64,000 nt of DNA from Fermentibacter sp964564435 (GCA_964564435.1 CAZMAT010000001.1:62001-126000), one strand, 5' to 3'; counted from the stretch's first letter, positions 24,903 to 34,221 are shown. Made by a program: numbers and translations. Notes: a model not told the origin generated them from the sequence alone.

Positions 24903-26668
24903 ATCCGGAAGACCGCCTGCGGCTCTAGACCCGCTTCCTTGAGGATCTCCCTGCGGCGGATCTTCCTGGTGGTGGTCTTGGGCAGTTCGTCGCTCCTGAG
25001 GATGAAGCTCGAGATGTGCTTGTAGATCGGCTGACCGGCGTTGAAGTGCCTGATCTCGGCCGAGATCACGTCACGGGCATACTCGGTGGAGAGGCTCCCG
25101 CCCTTCTGCTCGGCCCTCTCGATCAGCTTCTCCATCTCGGGCACCACGACGACCCATATCTCCTCGCCCTTGGTCTTCGACTCCCTCCCGAAGACCATGC
25201 ACTCGGAGATGAAGTCGGAGCGGTTGAGCTTGGCCTCGATCTCCTCGGGATATACGTTCTTGCCGTTCTTTGCCACTATGACGTTCTTCTTGCGGCCAGT
25301 GATGTGCAGGAACCCGCCCGGGTCGACGAACCCGAAGTCGCCCGTGCGCAGCCAGCCGTCCGGAGAGAGGACCTTCGCCGTCTCCGCCGGGTCGTTGTGG
25401 TATCCCAGCATCACGTTGGGGCCCTTCACCGATATCTCGCCGACGCCGTCCGCGTCGGGATCGTCGATGCGGACGTCCATGTCCGCCAGCACCGGGCCGA
25501 CCGACTCGGGTACGTTCGCGCCAGGCCTGTTGACCGCCACCAGGGGCGAGGCCTCGGTCAGACCGTAACCCTGCAGGAACTTGAACCCGAGCTTGAGGAA
25601 ACCCTTCGAGATCTCGGGATCGATCCCCGCGCCCCCGGAGATGAGGAACCTGATCCTCCCGCCGAACTTCGAATGGACCGGAGCGAAGAGCTTCCTGCGC
25701 AGCCCCTGGGAGCCGATGGCCTCTGCCGCGCCGGCCACCGCGAGGCCGATCCTGTATTTAAGCGCCCCCCCGGGTTTCGCCCTGATCCCCTCCATAATCT
25801 TCCGGTAGACGGTCTCCCAGAGAAGGGGGACGGCCAGGATCACGGTGGCTCCGGTGTTGGCTATGTCCTCGCCGACATACCTCAGCCCCCTGCAGATGAT
25901 GTAGGTGGCCCCTGCGCTCAGGGGGGCGAGGAACCCGCAGCTGCACTCGTAGGTGTGATGGAGCGGGAGGATGGAGAGGAAGACGTCGTCACGCTCGATC
26001 TCGATGAACTGCCTGATCTGTCTGACGACGGCGATCAGGTTGCGCTGGCAGAGCATGACGCCCTTGGCCTGGCCCATGGTCCCGGAGGTGTAGTAGATGG
26101 CAGCCGTGGCGGAGACGTCGTACTCGACGGGGAGTCTGTCCTCGCCGCCTCTGCCCTCCGAGAGCATGTCCTCGAAGAGGGAGCATCCGGCGGGGCCGGC
26201 GCAGTTCATCGCTATGAGCCTCAGGTTGCGTCCGTGGCCGGGCCCGCCCAGGAAGTCCTGCATGTAGGAATAGTCGAAGAAGGCCATGTTGGCGCCGGAA
26301 TAGTGCAGTATGGCCCTCATCTCCTGGAAGGGCAGCTCCCTGTCGATGGGGACGACGATCCCGCCGCTCCTGAGGGCCGCGAGGTACACCACCGCCCATG
26401 AGATGCTGTTCCGCCCGACCACTCCCACGACGGGGGACCTGTTCTCGGCCAGCATCGCAGCGGCCATCGCCTCGACATCCCGGTAGAGGTCGGCGTATGT
26501 GATGGTGCGCCAGGTGCCGTCCGGAAGAGGCTCCCTGATGGCCTCCCGCCCTGGATTGGCCTCCGCGGCCCTGGCCAGTATGGCCGGCACGCTCTCGAAG
26601 GCCGGGATGTTGTTCAAGGGTCCCCCGGGAACGATCCTGCTCACGATCCCACCCCCGAAGTCGCTCAC
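24899..26668 (-). CDS. Long-chain acyl-CoA synthetase-like AMP-forming ligase
   Basis: A 589-aa ANL-superfamily enzyme. P-loop-like motif IYYTSGTMGQAKGVMLCQRN, acyl-site motif LQGYGLTEASPLVAV, WLRTGDFGFVDPGGFLHITGRKKNVIV (A7/A8 hinge) and C-terminal Lys in LPKTTTRKIRR. The overall pattern matches FadD15/FAA1-like long-chain ligases that activate fatty acids to acyl-AMP and then acyl-CoA. A C-terminal segment is rich in helix. GTG 26668 overlaps the preceding stop (GTGA). A second GTG eight codons later is possible. Confidence 0.88.
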   Translation of the reverse strand: MSDFGGGIVSRIVPGGPLNNIPAFESVPAILARAAEANPGREAIREPLPDGTWRTITYADLYRDVEAMAAAMLAENRSPVVGVVGRNSISWAVVYLAALRSGGIVVPIDRELPFQEMRAILHYSGANMAFFDYSYMQDFLGGPGHGRNLRLIAMNCAGPAGCSLFEDMLSEGRGGEDRLPVEYDVSATAAIYYTSGTMGQAKGVMLCQRNLIAVVRQIRQFIEIERDDVFLSILPLHHTYECSCGFLAPLSAGATYIICRGLRYVGEDIANTGATVILAVPLLWETVYRKIMEGIRAKPGGALKYRIGLAVAGAAEAIGSQGLRRKLFAPVHSKFGGRIRFLISGGAGIDPEISKGFLKLGFKFLQGYGLTEASPLVAVNRPGANVPESVGPVLADMDVRIDDPDADGVGEISVKGPNVMLGYHNDPAETAKVLSPDGWLRTGDFGFVDPGGFLHITGRKKNVIVAKNGKNVYPEEIEAKLNRSDFISECMVFGRESKTKGEEIWVVVVPEMEKLIERAEQKGGSLSTEYARDVISAEIRHFNAGQPIYKHISSFILRSDELPKTTTRKIRRREILKEAGLEPQAVFRI

Positions 26669-27966
26669 TGCCTGTCCATCGTCGCCGCCACCCTGAACCC
26701 GGCGAACGGATAACCCAGCCCGGCGTCCAGCAGGAGTCTGGCGGCGCATCTGCAGTCACCCGGGGAGGACAGCCAGCTGCCGCCCCTGAGGCACCCAATC
26801 GTATCCGGTGCACCCTGCGGGGTCAATGAGCCCCCTCCCTGGAGGTCCGAGCACCACTCCCACACGTTGCCGGCCATGTCCACGAGCCCCCAGGGATTGC
26901 CCGGGAAGCTGCCAGCGGGCGAAGTCTCGCTGAAGCCGTCGCTGATCTCCGGTGCCCTGGCGGCAATGGTCTCGCTCGCATCGGAGCAGTTGAGGAGGGA
27001 ACCGTCGGGCTGGGAGTCGCCCCAAGGCCATGTCCGCCCGTCGCCCGTGGATGCCGCGTACTCCCACTCGATCTCGGAGGGGAGCCTGAAGGACATCCGC
27101 GACCCGTCCACGAGCGTCAGCCAGTCGCAGTAGAGCGAACAGGCGGCGTACGTCACCCCCCTGACGGGGAAGCCCTCCCTGCCTGGGTTCACGAGGTAGC
27201 CACCGGCTTCGATCGCCGCAATCTCGAGGGGATAGTCGCACGCGAACAGCTCCGACAGGAAGGTGGTCTTCCCGCTGCCGAGCACGGGATCGGGCACCGC
27301 CCTGGGGTCCATGGAGTTGAGGAAGTTGCAGAACTCGAGGTTCGTCACCTCGGTCCTGCCGAGATAGAAGTCGCCCACCGAGACGGTCCGCGGGGGCAGG
27401 CCGCCTCCAGGCCCTCCCTGGAACTCGTACTCGCCGCCCGGGATGAAGACGAGGCCGCCGCCCGCCTCGGAGGGGAAGCTGAAATGGAGGGACGATGGCG
27501 TGTTGGCCGCCAGGACGATCGTCTCCCTGAGCTCCACCCGGCCGCTCACGGCGCTGACTACGTGCCGCCCGGGCTCGGCGATCCCGAGAGTCACGGGCGT
27601 CGTGCCTGCGTCTCTGCCGTCCACGAGCACGGCCGCTCCCGAGGGCCTCGATGTAACCGTCACGGGGAAGACGTAGTCGAGGTAGACCATCACGTTCCTG
27701 TCGCCGGGGAGCACGAGGGTGTCGGCAGGCACGTATCCGTCCAGCGTCACGGTGATCCTGACCCCGCCCTCCGGAACCGGGAGCCATGCCGGGGCCCTGA
27801 AGCCCGGGGAATCCTCGGGCGTAACCGTCGAACCGGAGGGGATGGTCTGCACCGCCACGAATCCCCTCGGCCAGTCGGGCACCAGCAGCAGGGCCAGCGC
27901 AGCCGCCAGGAGGCACAGCTCCGTCGGGAGCACCCAGCTCGGATCGGGGAGGCCGGCCCTGCGCAC
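26665..27966 (-). CDS. Membrane-anchored PEGA plus sulfatase-modifying-factor (SUMF1/FGE-like) protein
   Basis: 433 aa: N-terminal membrane helix (about 17-32), a PEGA repeat (VTSRPSGAAVLVDGRDAGTTPV, about 102-123) and a C-terminal FGE-sulfatase domain from VFIPGGEYEFQGG to RGGSWLSSPGDCRCAARL and FAGFRV. The WGLVDMAGNVWEWCSD block is diagnostic of the SUMF1 fold. True formylglycine enzymes have specific cysteines. Here nearby Cys occur but I cannot align them confidently, and no sulfatase is in the window, so it may be a binding or other-modifying member. GTG start 27966 overlaps the radical SAM stop (TAGTG). Confidence 0.82.
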   Translation of the reverse strand: MRRAGLPDPSWVLPTELCLLAAALALLLVPDWPRGFVAVQTIPSGSTVTPEDSPGFRAPAWLPVPEGGVRITVTLDGYVPADTLVLPGDRNVMVYLDYVFPVTVTSRPSGAAVLVDGRDAGTTPVTLGIAEPGRHVVSAVSGRVELRETIVLAANTPSSLHFSFPSEAGGGLVFIPGGEYEFQGGPGGGLPPRTVSVGDFYLGRTEVTNLEFCNFLNSMDPRAVPDPVLGSGKTTFLSELFACDYPLEIAAIEAGGYLVNPGREGFPVRGVTYAACSLYCDWLTLVDGSRMSFRLPSEIEWEYAASTGDGRTWPWGDSQPDGSLLNCSDASETIAARAPEISDGFSETSPAGSFPGNPWGLVDMAGNVWEWCSDLQGGGSLTPQGAPDTIGCLRGGSWLSSPGDCRCAARLLLDAGLGYPFAGFRVAATMDRQ

Positions 27967-29366
27967 TAGTCCAGCCAGGAGTTGCCCAGAACCGCTCTTG
28001 CGTCGTCCAGGAGCTGTCCCATCGCCACGTCGCGCCAGAACCTCCTCCATATGTAGGATGGCCTGAAGTAGAATCTCCTGTGGAAGAGGCCGTAGTACTT
28101 CCGGATGGTGTCCCAGCCGAGCGTTTCATGCTCCCAGACCTCGCTCGTGCAGTGGAAGTTGTACTTGTCCCAGTCCTCCGACCTGATCCTGCCCTCCATC
28201 TTCAGCTTGCGGTAGAGCGCCGAGGAAGGGAAGGGAAGGGTCATCGAGGCCTTCGCGTAAGTCAGCGGCAGGGAGCACGCGAACCTGATCGTCTCCTCCA
28301 TCGTCTCGACCGTGTCGCCGGGGAGCCCGACCATGAAGAACCCCACCGTCTCGATGCCGGCCCTGTGCGCCATCCCCACGGCATCCCTGATCCTCTCCGC
28401 GGACTGCCTCTTGTTCACCCCTGCCAGTATCCCGTCCACCCCGCTCTCGATCCCGAACGCGACCTGGTAGCATCCCGCCCTCTTCGCGAGCCTGAAGAAG
28501 CCCTCGTCCACGTCATGCACGTTGACCCCGGTGGGCAGCGCCCACGGAGCCGGGAAGCCGCGCCTGACCATGAGCTCGCATACCTCCGACGCCTTCGCGA
28601 TGTCTGCGGTGAAGTTGTTGTCCTTGATGTGTATGTCCCTGAATCCGAGATCCAGCATGCGGAACATCTCGTCCACGACCCGCCCCGGGGACTTGTACCT
28701 CACGGAGTGGCCGAAGATCGTCTGGCTGCAGTAGAGGCAGTGGTGGTTGCACCCGCGGTTGGTCTCCATGTAGCCGACCGGATTCCGCCGGGCGGCTATG
28801 TGCGGGGACCTGTAGAAGCGAAGGTCGTGGAGCTGCCAGGCCGGCAGGGGCAGGTCGTCGAGATCGGCGATCATCTCCCTGGGTGCAGTCAGGATGACCT
28901 TCCCGTCCCTCCGGAACGCCACACCGGCGATCCCCGGGGGATCGTCACCCCTGCAGATCTCGACGATTGTCCTCTCGCCCTCGCCCATCGTCACGATGTC
29001 GAAGGCCCCGCTCCCGAGGACCTCTTCCGGAAGGGTGGTGGCGTGCACGCCGCCTGCGATCGTCCTGACTCCCGGGAGTTCCTCCCGCGCGATCTCCGCA
29101 AGGCGGCGGGCTTCGCTCCACAACGGAGTGGTGAAGGTGATCCCGACGAAATCGGGTCTGTATTCCCGGAGCAGCCTCCTGTAGGCCTCCTCGGGCCTCC
29201 CCTCTATCATGAGATCGGCTATGGCCGCCTCCATGCCGGCCTCCAGCAGGGCTCCGGCGAGGCTGGCGAGCGTGATGAAGGGTGCGGAGGTGATGGCGAC
29301 CCGGATGTGGCTCCTGTCGTAGACGCCGATGGCGGAGGGTGGGTTCACGAGCAAAGTGCGGCTCAA
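27966..29366 (-). CDS. B12-binding-domain radical SAM enzyme
   Basis: 466 aa. N-terminal cobalamin-binding-like domain (LLVNPPSAIGVYDRSH ... LASLAGALLEAG ... PDFVGITFTTPLW ... GGVHATTLPEE). Radical SAM core with C206-x3-C210-x2-C213 (CNHHCLYC) preceded by ETNRG. C-terminal helical tail. The classical DxHxxG cobalamin motif is not seen. Relatives (BchE, hopanoid and lipid methylases, GDGT enzymes) modify lipids or tetrapyrroles. Substrate unknown. The TTG start at 29366 overlaps the CPBP stop (TTGA) and has GAGGAG six bases upstream. Confidence 0.85.
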   Translation of the reverse strand: MSRTLLVNPPSAIGVYDRSHIRVAITSAPFITLASLAGALLEAGMEAAIADLMIEGRPEEAYRRLLREYRPDFVGITFTTPLWSEARRLAEIAREELPGVRTIAGGVHATTLPEEVLGSGAFDIVTMGEGERTIVEICRGDDPPGIAGVAFRRDGKVILTAPREMIADLDDLPLPAWQLHDLRFYRSPHIAARRNPVGYMETNRGCNHHCLYCSQTIFGHSVRYKSPGRVVDEMFRMLDLGFRDIHIKDNNFTADIAKASEVCELMVRRGFPAPWALPTGVNVHDVDEGFFRLAKRAGCYQVAFGIESGVDGILAGVNKRQSAERIRDAVGMAHRAGIETVGFFMVGLPGDTVETMEETIRFACSLPLTYAKASMTLPFPSSALYRKLKMEGRIRSEDWDKYNFHCTSEVWEHETLGWDTIRKYYGLFHRRFYFRPSYIWRRFWRDVAMGQLLDDARAVLGNSWLD

Positions 29367-30181
29367 GTCGTCTCCTCGGGGGCAGCCTGCCGCCCGCGGG
29401 CGGCCCTGCTCACGGATAGCACGAGGATGGTCAGACCAGCGGTGCCGGCGAGCAGGACCACGGTCAGCAGAGGCGAGGATTCCGGGCCGAAGGCCCCGAA
29501 CGGATCGGCACCGGGCTCCCAGATCGACGGCAGCTCGATGCCGCTGACGTTCCATCCCGCCACCATGCCGGTGAACAGGTTCCATGCCCAGTGGACGAGG
29601 GAGAGCCCGGCGAGCCCCGTACCGAGCACCCTCAGCATTCCGAGGAGGATCCCGAAAAGCAAGATGTTGGCTATCCCGGGCGCGTCGGAACCCGGATTGT
29701 CCAGGTGGACGGCCGCGAAGAGGGCGGAGGAAGCCAGCACCGGAAGGATCCCGCTCCCTCTCATGTGGAAGGCGTCGAGGAGGAAGCACCTGAACTGCAG
29801 TTCCTCGGAGGCGGCCACCAGGAGCAGCACGAAGGCCATCGGAACCCAGCCGCCGGCATCCCCCCTGTGCAGACCGCAGATGGCCGCGCACACGCCGAAC
29901 GGGAACAGCACCAGAACGGCTGCAGACGCCACCAGCCACGGTTTCCCGAACCCGAGCCTCGGCCACGGCGTCGGCAGGAGGAACCAGAGCGGCATCACCG
30001 CGGGGAATGTGCAGGCGGCTGTCCCCCAGAGCCATGCGCCCGGGAGGTCGAGTACCCCCGCCGCCCGCAGGGCGGACCTGAAGACGAACATGCCGGCGAC
30101 GGCCGCCAGGACGATGCCGATCCTGGCGGGGATCCCGGGCGGTGAAGTCCGACCGCCTGGCAAATCCAGGGATGCCGTCAT
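29363..30181 (-). CDS. CPBP-family intramembrane metalloprotease (CAAX-like)
   Basis: 272 aa, about 7-8 membrane helices. The three ABI/CPBP motifs are all present: E126-E127-x3-R131 (EELQFR), FAAVH159 and H197-x3-N201 (HWAWN). These residues bind zinc/water in Rce1-like proteases, and some bacterial members process or protect exported peptides. The ATG overlaps the tpiA stop (ATGA). Together with the radical SAM and SUMF1-like genes downstream it hints at maturation of a modified product, but no precursor peptide gene is visible between them. Confidence 0.85.
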   Translation of the reverse strand: MTASLDLPGGRTSPPGIPARIGIVLAAVAGMFVFRSALRAAGVLDLPGAWLWGTAACTFPAVMPLWFLLPTPWPRLGFGKPWLVASAAVLVLFPFGVCAAICGLHRGDAGGWVPMAFVLLLVAASEELQFRCFLLDAFHMRGSGILPVLASSALFAAVHLDNPGSDAPGIANILLFGILLGMLRVLGTGLAGLSLVHWAWNLFTGMVAGWNVSGIELPSIWEPGADPFGAFGPESSPLLTVVLLAGTAGLTILVLSVSRAARGRQAAPEETT

Positions 30182-30978
30182 CCCGGCGTGCGCCTCCGGG
30201 ACCCGACGATGCCGAGGAAGGAGCCTGCATCGAGGCTGGCCCCGCCTACGAGCGCTCCGTCGACGTCGGGCATCGCGAGGATGGATCCGGCGTTGCCCGG
30301 GTTGACGCTGCCCCCGTAGATGATCCTGCAAGAGCCGGCGAAGGACCCGGGATGGATCCGTGCGAGCACTTCCCTGGCATGCCCGTGCATGGCCGACGCC
30401 TGCTCCGGAGTCGCATTCCTGCCCGTGCCTATCGCCCACACGGGTTCGTATGCCACGACGATCATGGCCGGATCGGGGTCGGCAAGTCCTGCAAGGGCCG
30501 ATTCCAGCATCTCCTCGACGACGGCCTTCTCCATGCCGGCATCCCGCTCGGGGAGGGTCTCGCCGACGCAGAGCACGACGCCGAGGCCCGATCCGAGGGC
30601 GGCCCGGAGCTTGCGGGCCACCGTGTCGTGCGATTCACCGAGGATGTGGCGCCTCTCGCTGTGCCCGACTATAGCCCAGGAGCATCCGGCCTCGACCAGC
30701 ATCCCCGACGAGATCTCGCCCGTGAAGGCTCCCCTGCTCTCGTAGAAGAGGTCCTGCGATCCCAGCGCTGCCCCGGCCTCTCTGGCCGCCTCCGAGAGAA
30801 CCGGAAGGAGGGTGAACGGGGGGAACAGGGCGATGTCCAGGTCCGAGAGCGAGCCGTCGGATCCGGCGGACTGCAGCGCCCCCAGCCAGGACAGCCCCTC
30901 GATACCGGAACCGTTCATTTTCCAGTTGGCCCCGAAGAAGAAGCGCCTTCCGCCCACGGAGCCGGCCTTCCCTGACAT
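30178..30978 (-). CDS. tpiA: Triosephosphate isomerase
   Basis: Interconverts DHAP and G3P. 266 aa, slightly above the usual 250. Catalytic Lys in GANWKMNG, His in AIVGHSERR, Glu in VVAYEPVWAIGTGR, and the phosphate loop IIYGGSVNPGN. ATG at 30978 shares one base with the pgk stop (TGATG). Part of the pfk-gap-pgk-tpi glycolysis cluster. Confidence 0.97.
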   Translation of the reverse strand: MSGKAGSVGGRRFFFGANWKMNGSGIEGLSWLGALQSAGSDGSLSDLDIALFPPFTLLPVLSEAAREAGAALGSQDLFYESRGAFTGEISSGMLVEAGCSWAIVGHSERRHILGESHDTVARKLRAALGSGLGVVLCVGETLPERDAGMEKAVVEEMLESALAGLADPDPAMIVVAYEPVWAIGTGRNATPEQASAMHGHAREVLARIHPGSFAGSCRIIYGGSVNPGNAGSILAMPDVDGALVGGASLDAGSFLGIVGSRRRTPG

Positions 30979-32171
30979 CAGCCCCGCCCCAGGGCCTTGA
31001 GGGCCACGAGTTCCTTGCCCTGCAGGAGTTTCAGGGCGACTCCGCCTCCTGTGGACACGAAGCTGACGTCGTTCTCGAAGCCGGCCTCGGTGACTGCCCT
31101 GGCGGAATCCCCGCCGCCGACTATGGTGACCGCGCCGAGCTTCGTTGCGGCTGCCAGGGCGGCGGCCATCCCGCGGGTACCCGTGTCGAAGGGGGTCTTC
31201 TCGAACAGGCCCATGGGTCCGTTCCACACCACGGTCCTGCTTTTGGCGATCACCGACGAGAAGGCCGCCCGGGTCAGGGGGCCGATGTCGTAGCCCGCCT
31301 GGTCGGTGGGAATGGCGTCGGAGGGCACGGTCACGGCCGAGGCGCCGGCGTCGGGCGACGGCGCGACCACCACGTCGACGGGAAGAACCAGGTCGACGCC
31401 CGCATCCCCGGCCTTGGCAGCGAGGGCGGCAGCGGTTCCGACCATCTCCTTCTCGAGCAGGCTCCTGCCCACGTCCATGCCGGCGGCGGCCAGGAAGGTG
31501 AAGGCCATCCCGCCCCCGACCAGTATCGAATCGACCTTGTCTATGAGGTTCTCGATCACCGGGACCTTGTCCGACACCTTCGCCCCGCCGAGAAGGAGGG
31601 TGAACGGCCTCTCGGGGCTGCCGGTCGCCCTGCCGAAGAAGTCGAGCTCCTTCATGACCAGCAGGCCGGCATACCCGCCCCCGAGCACGGACGGGACGCC
31701 CGTCATCGAAGCGTGGGCCCTGTGGCATGTCCCGAAGGCGTCGTTGACGTACACATCTGCGAGAGCGGCGAGTTCCCCGGCGAAGCCCGCGTCTCCTGCC
31801 TCCTCGCCGGGATGGAAGCGCAGGTTCTCGAGGAGGACGACATCTCCGGGCTTCATCGCGGATACGATCGACTCCACGCGCTTCCCGACGCAGTCGGGGG
31901 CCATCACGACCCTCCGCCCCAGCAGCTCCGACAGCCTCTCGGCCACGGGGGCGAGGCTCATCTCCGGGACCGCCCTCCCGTCGGGCCTCCCGAGGTGGCT
32001 GGCCACGACGAGAGCCGCTCCGCGCCCCAGGATGGTCGTCATCGTCGGGATGACGGCACGGATCCGGGTGTCGTCCGCTACCCGGCCCGATTCGATCGGG
32101 ACGTTCAGGTCGGCCCTCAGGAATACCCTCCTGCCGGACAGGTCGGCTTCGGCCAGGGAAGGGCGGCTCAC
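30978..32171 (-). CDS. pgk: Phosphoglycerate kinase
   Basis: 397 aa, full length. FLRADLNVPIESG, SHLGRPDG, ENLRFHPGEEAG, VNDAFGTCHRAHASMTG, LLLGGAKVSDKVPV, VWNGPMGLFE and the Gly-rich GGGDSARAV nucleotide loop are all present. Makes ATP from 1,3-bisphosphoglycerate. The GTG start at 32171 overlaps the gap stop (GTGA). No SD of strength is visible, so translation is probably coupled. Confidence 0.97.
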   Translation of the reverse strand: MSRPSLAEADLSGRRVFLRADLNVPIESGRVADDTRIRAVIPTMTTILGRGAALVVASHLGRPDGRAVPEMSLAPVAERLSELLGRRVVMAPDCVGKRVESIVSAMKPGDVVLLENLRFHPGEEAGDAGFAGELAALADVYVNDAFGTCHRAHASMTGVPSVLGGGYAGLLVMKELDFFGRATGSPERPFTLLLGGAKVSDKVPVIENLIDKVDSILVGGGMAFTFLAAAGMDVGRSLLEKEMVGTAAALAAKAGDAGVDLVLPVDVVVAPSPDAGASAVTVPSDAIPTDQAGYDIGPLTRAAFSSVIAKSRTVVWNGPMGLFEKTPFDTGTRGMAAALAAATKLGAVTIVGGGDSARAVTEAGFENDVSFVSTGGGVALKLLQGKELVALKALGRG

Positions 32172-33169
32172 AGCCCGGCCTCGCCCATGTGCTTCAGCAT
32201 GTCCACCATGCGGCAGGAGTAGCCCCATTCGTTGTCGTACCAGGAGATGACCTTCACGGTCTTCTCGCCCACGACCCGGGTGAACTCGGAGTCGAAGACC
32301 GAGCTGGCCGGGTTTCCCACGATGTCGGACGAGACCAGGGGCTCGGTGCTGTACTCGAGCACCCCGGAGAGGGGTCCGGAAGCGGCCTCCCTCATGGCCT
32401 CGTTCACCGACTCGACCGTCACGGGCTTCTCCAGCGTGCAGGTCAGGTCGACGAGCGAACCGTCGGCCACCGGCACGCGGACGGCGAAGCCGTCGAGCCT
32501 GCCCTTCAGCTCGGGGATGACCTCCCCTATCGCCGCTGCGGCGCCCGTGGTGGTCGGGATCACGTTGACGGCGGCAGCCCTCGCCCGCCTCCTGTCCTTG
32601 TGAGGGAGGTCGAGGATCCTCTGGTCGTTGGTGTAGGCGTGTATCGTCGTCATCAGCCCGGTCACGATCCCGAACGAGTCGTTGAGCACCTTCGCGACCG
32701 GCGCGAGGCAGTTGGTGGTGCAGCTCGCGGTCGAGACCACGAAATGCGACGCCGGGTCGTACCTGTGGTTGTTGACCCCCATCACGGCGGTCAGGTCGGC
32801 TCCCTTCGCCGGGGCGCTCACGAGGACCCTGCGGGCGCCGGCCGACAGGTGCGCCGCGGCCTTGTCGCGCGCGGTGAACAGGCCCGTGGCCTCGACCACT
32901 ATGTCCACGCCCATGTCCTTCCACGGGAGGGCGGCGGGGTCCTTGACGCTCAGCACCCGGAAGGACGAACCGCCGGCCCTGATGGAATCCCCCTCCACCG
33001 CCACCTCGCCCCGGAACCTGCCGTGCACCGAATCGTACTTCAGCAGGTGGGCGAGCGTGCCTGGGTCCGTCACGTCGTTAACCGCAACTATCTCGATGCC
33101 GCCGATCCCGGCCGCCCTGCGGCAGACGAGCCTCCCGATCCTCCCGAAGCCGTTGATGGCTACTCTCAT
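32168..33169 (-). CDS. gap: Glyceraldehyde-3-phosphate dehydrogenase, type I
   Basis: 333 aa. NAD-binding N-terminus VAINGFGRIGRLV, catalytic Cys in STASCTTNCLAPV, catalytic His in TTIHAYTNDQ, and the C-terminal SWYDNEWGYSCRM. Asp at the end of beta-2 (VNDVTD) suggests NAD+ preference. ATG 33169 with GGAGG seven bases upstream is used. Lies 13 bases after the PFK gene. Confidence 0.97.
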   Translation of the reverse strand: MRVAINGFGRIGRLVCRRAAGIGGIEIVAVNDVTDPGTLAHLLKYDSVHGRFRGEVAVEGDSIRAGGSSFRVLSVKDPAALPWKDMGVDIVVEATGLFTARDKAAAHLSAGARRVLVSAPAKGADLTAVMGVNNHRYDPASHFVVSTASCTTNCLAPVAKVLNDSFGIVTGLMTTIHAYTNDQRILDLPHKDRRRARAAAVNVIPTTTGAAAAIGEVIPELKGRLDGFAVRVPVADGSLVDLTCTLEKPVTVESVNEAMREAASGPLSGVLEYSTEPLVSSDIVGNPASSVFDSEFTRVVGEKTVKVISWYDNEWGYSCRMVDMLKHMGEAGL

Positions 33170-33182
33170 GGTATCCTCCGCC

Positions 33183-34220
33183 CTATCCGAAGAAAAGTTT
33201 GGCCATGGCATACCTGTCGGGCGGCACGGTCCTGAGGGTGCCCACCGCCTCGGCGAGATCCACGGACACGATCTCCCCGCCCCTGAGGGAGGCCATCCGC
33301 CCGGTGGCCCCCTCCTCGGCCATCTCCACCACCTTGACTCCCAGCCTGGTGCCGAGCACCCTGTCGAAGGCGCTGGGAGGGCCGCCCCTCTGCAGGTGCC
33401 CGAGGATCACGTGCCTGGTCTCTAGCCCGCTCCTCTGCTCTATCTCCCCGGCGAGCACCTCTGCTATGCCGATGCCCGTACCGAGCTGCACGTGACCGAA
33501 CGCGTCGGGTTCGCTGGAATGCATGATCTGCCTGGAGAGCCCGGGGTCGGAGGCCCCTTCGGCCACCGCCACCAGCGCCCATCTCCTGCCCTCGTCGAAG
33601 CGCCTCTTCAGGAGCGCGCAGATCTCGTCGGTGTCGAACGGCTCCTCGGGGAGCAGGATCACATGGGCGCCTCCGGCGATGCCTCCGTGGAGGGCCATCC
33701 ATCCCGCGTGGCGCCCCATGATCTCGACCACGATCACGCGCTCGTGGCTCCTGGCAGTGGTCTCGAGCCTGTCCAGGGCTTCCGTCACGGAGTTGATGGC
33801 GGTGTCGAAACCGAAGGTGTAGTCGGTGGCGTTGAGGTCGTTGTCTATCGTCTTGGGGACTCCGAGCACGCGGGTTCCGGAAGCTGACAGCCTGCTGGCG
33901 ACCCCCAGCGTGTCCTCCCCCCCGACGGCGATGAGGCAGTCGACGGAAAGGGACGACAGGGTCTCGGCGATCATCACGAGGCCGTTCTCGATCTTGAACG
34001 GGTTGGTGCGCGAGGAATGGAGGATCGTGCCGCCCTGCTTCTGGATGTCGCGCACGTCCTCGATGCCGAGCGGCCTGGAGAGGTTCTCGATGACGCCCTT
34101 CCAACCGCGCTGGAACCCCGTCACGGAATGCCCTCCCGCCACCGCCCTGTAGACTACGGCGCGGATCACGGCGTTGAGCCCGGGGGCGTCTCCTCCGCCG
34201 GTCAGGATGCCCAGATGCAC
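33183..34220 (-). CDS. 6-phosphofructokinase, PPi-type/mixed-substrate group III
   Basis: 345 aa. Opens GILTGGGDAPGLNAVI and carries VGGEDTLGVA (100-109) and VPKTIDNDLN (121-130). ATP-dependent PFKs have GGDGS and PGTIDND. Asp103 in place of Gly and Lys123 in place of Gly are the residues known to block ATP and favour pyrophosphate. The exact GGEDTLG/PKTIDND combination is that of the mixed-substrate PFK (TIGR02483-type, as in Amycolatopsis). It would make the step reversible and save ATP. GTG start with GGGAGG upstream, two bases after the aroF-like stop. Confidence 0.92.
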   Translation of the reverse strand: MHLGILTGGGDAPGLNAVIRAVVYRAVAGGHSVTGFQRGWKGVIENLSRPLGIEDVRDIQKQGGTILHSSRTNPFKIENGLVMIAETLSSLSVDCLIAVGGEDTLGVASRLSASGTRVLGVPKTIDNDLNATDYTFGFDTAINSVTEALDRLETTARSHERVIVVEIMGRHAGWMALHGGIAGGAHVILLPEEPFDTDEICALLKRRFDEGRRWALVAVAEGASDPGLSRQIMHSSEPDAFGHVQLGTGIGIAEVLAGEIEQRSGLETRHVILGHLQRGGPPSAFDRVLGTRLGVKVVEMAEEGATGRMASLRGGEIVSVDLAEAVGTLRTVPPDRYAMAKLFFG

Positions 34221-34221
34221 A

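Noticed and set aside
29363..30181. CPBP, radical SAM and SUMF1-like genes as a RiPP maturation cluster
   Set aside because: No small precursor-peptide frame with an RBS is visible between or beside them, and the radical SAM enzyme has a cobalamin-domain layout rather than a SPASM tail. A lipid or glycan role is equally likely, so only a generic module is reported.
28080..30305. 741-codon open frame on the plus strand, antisense to the radical SAM and CPBP genes
   Set aside because: The minus strand has clear domain-bearing genes with coupled starts. The antisense product is Arg/Pro/Gly/His-rich and low in complexity, as expected from GC-rich third-position bias.
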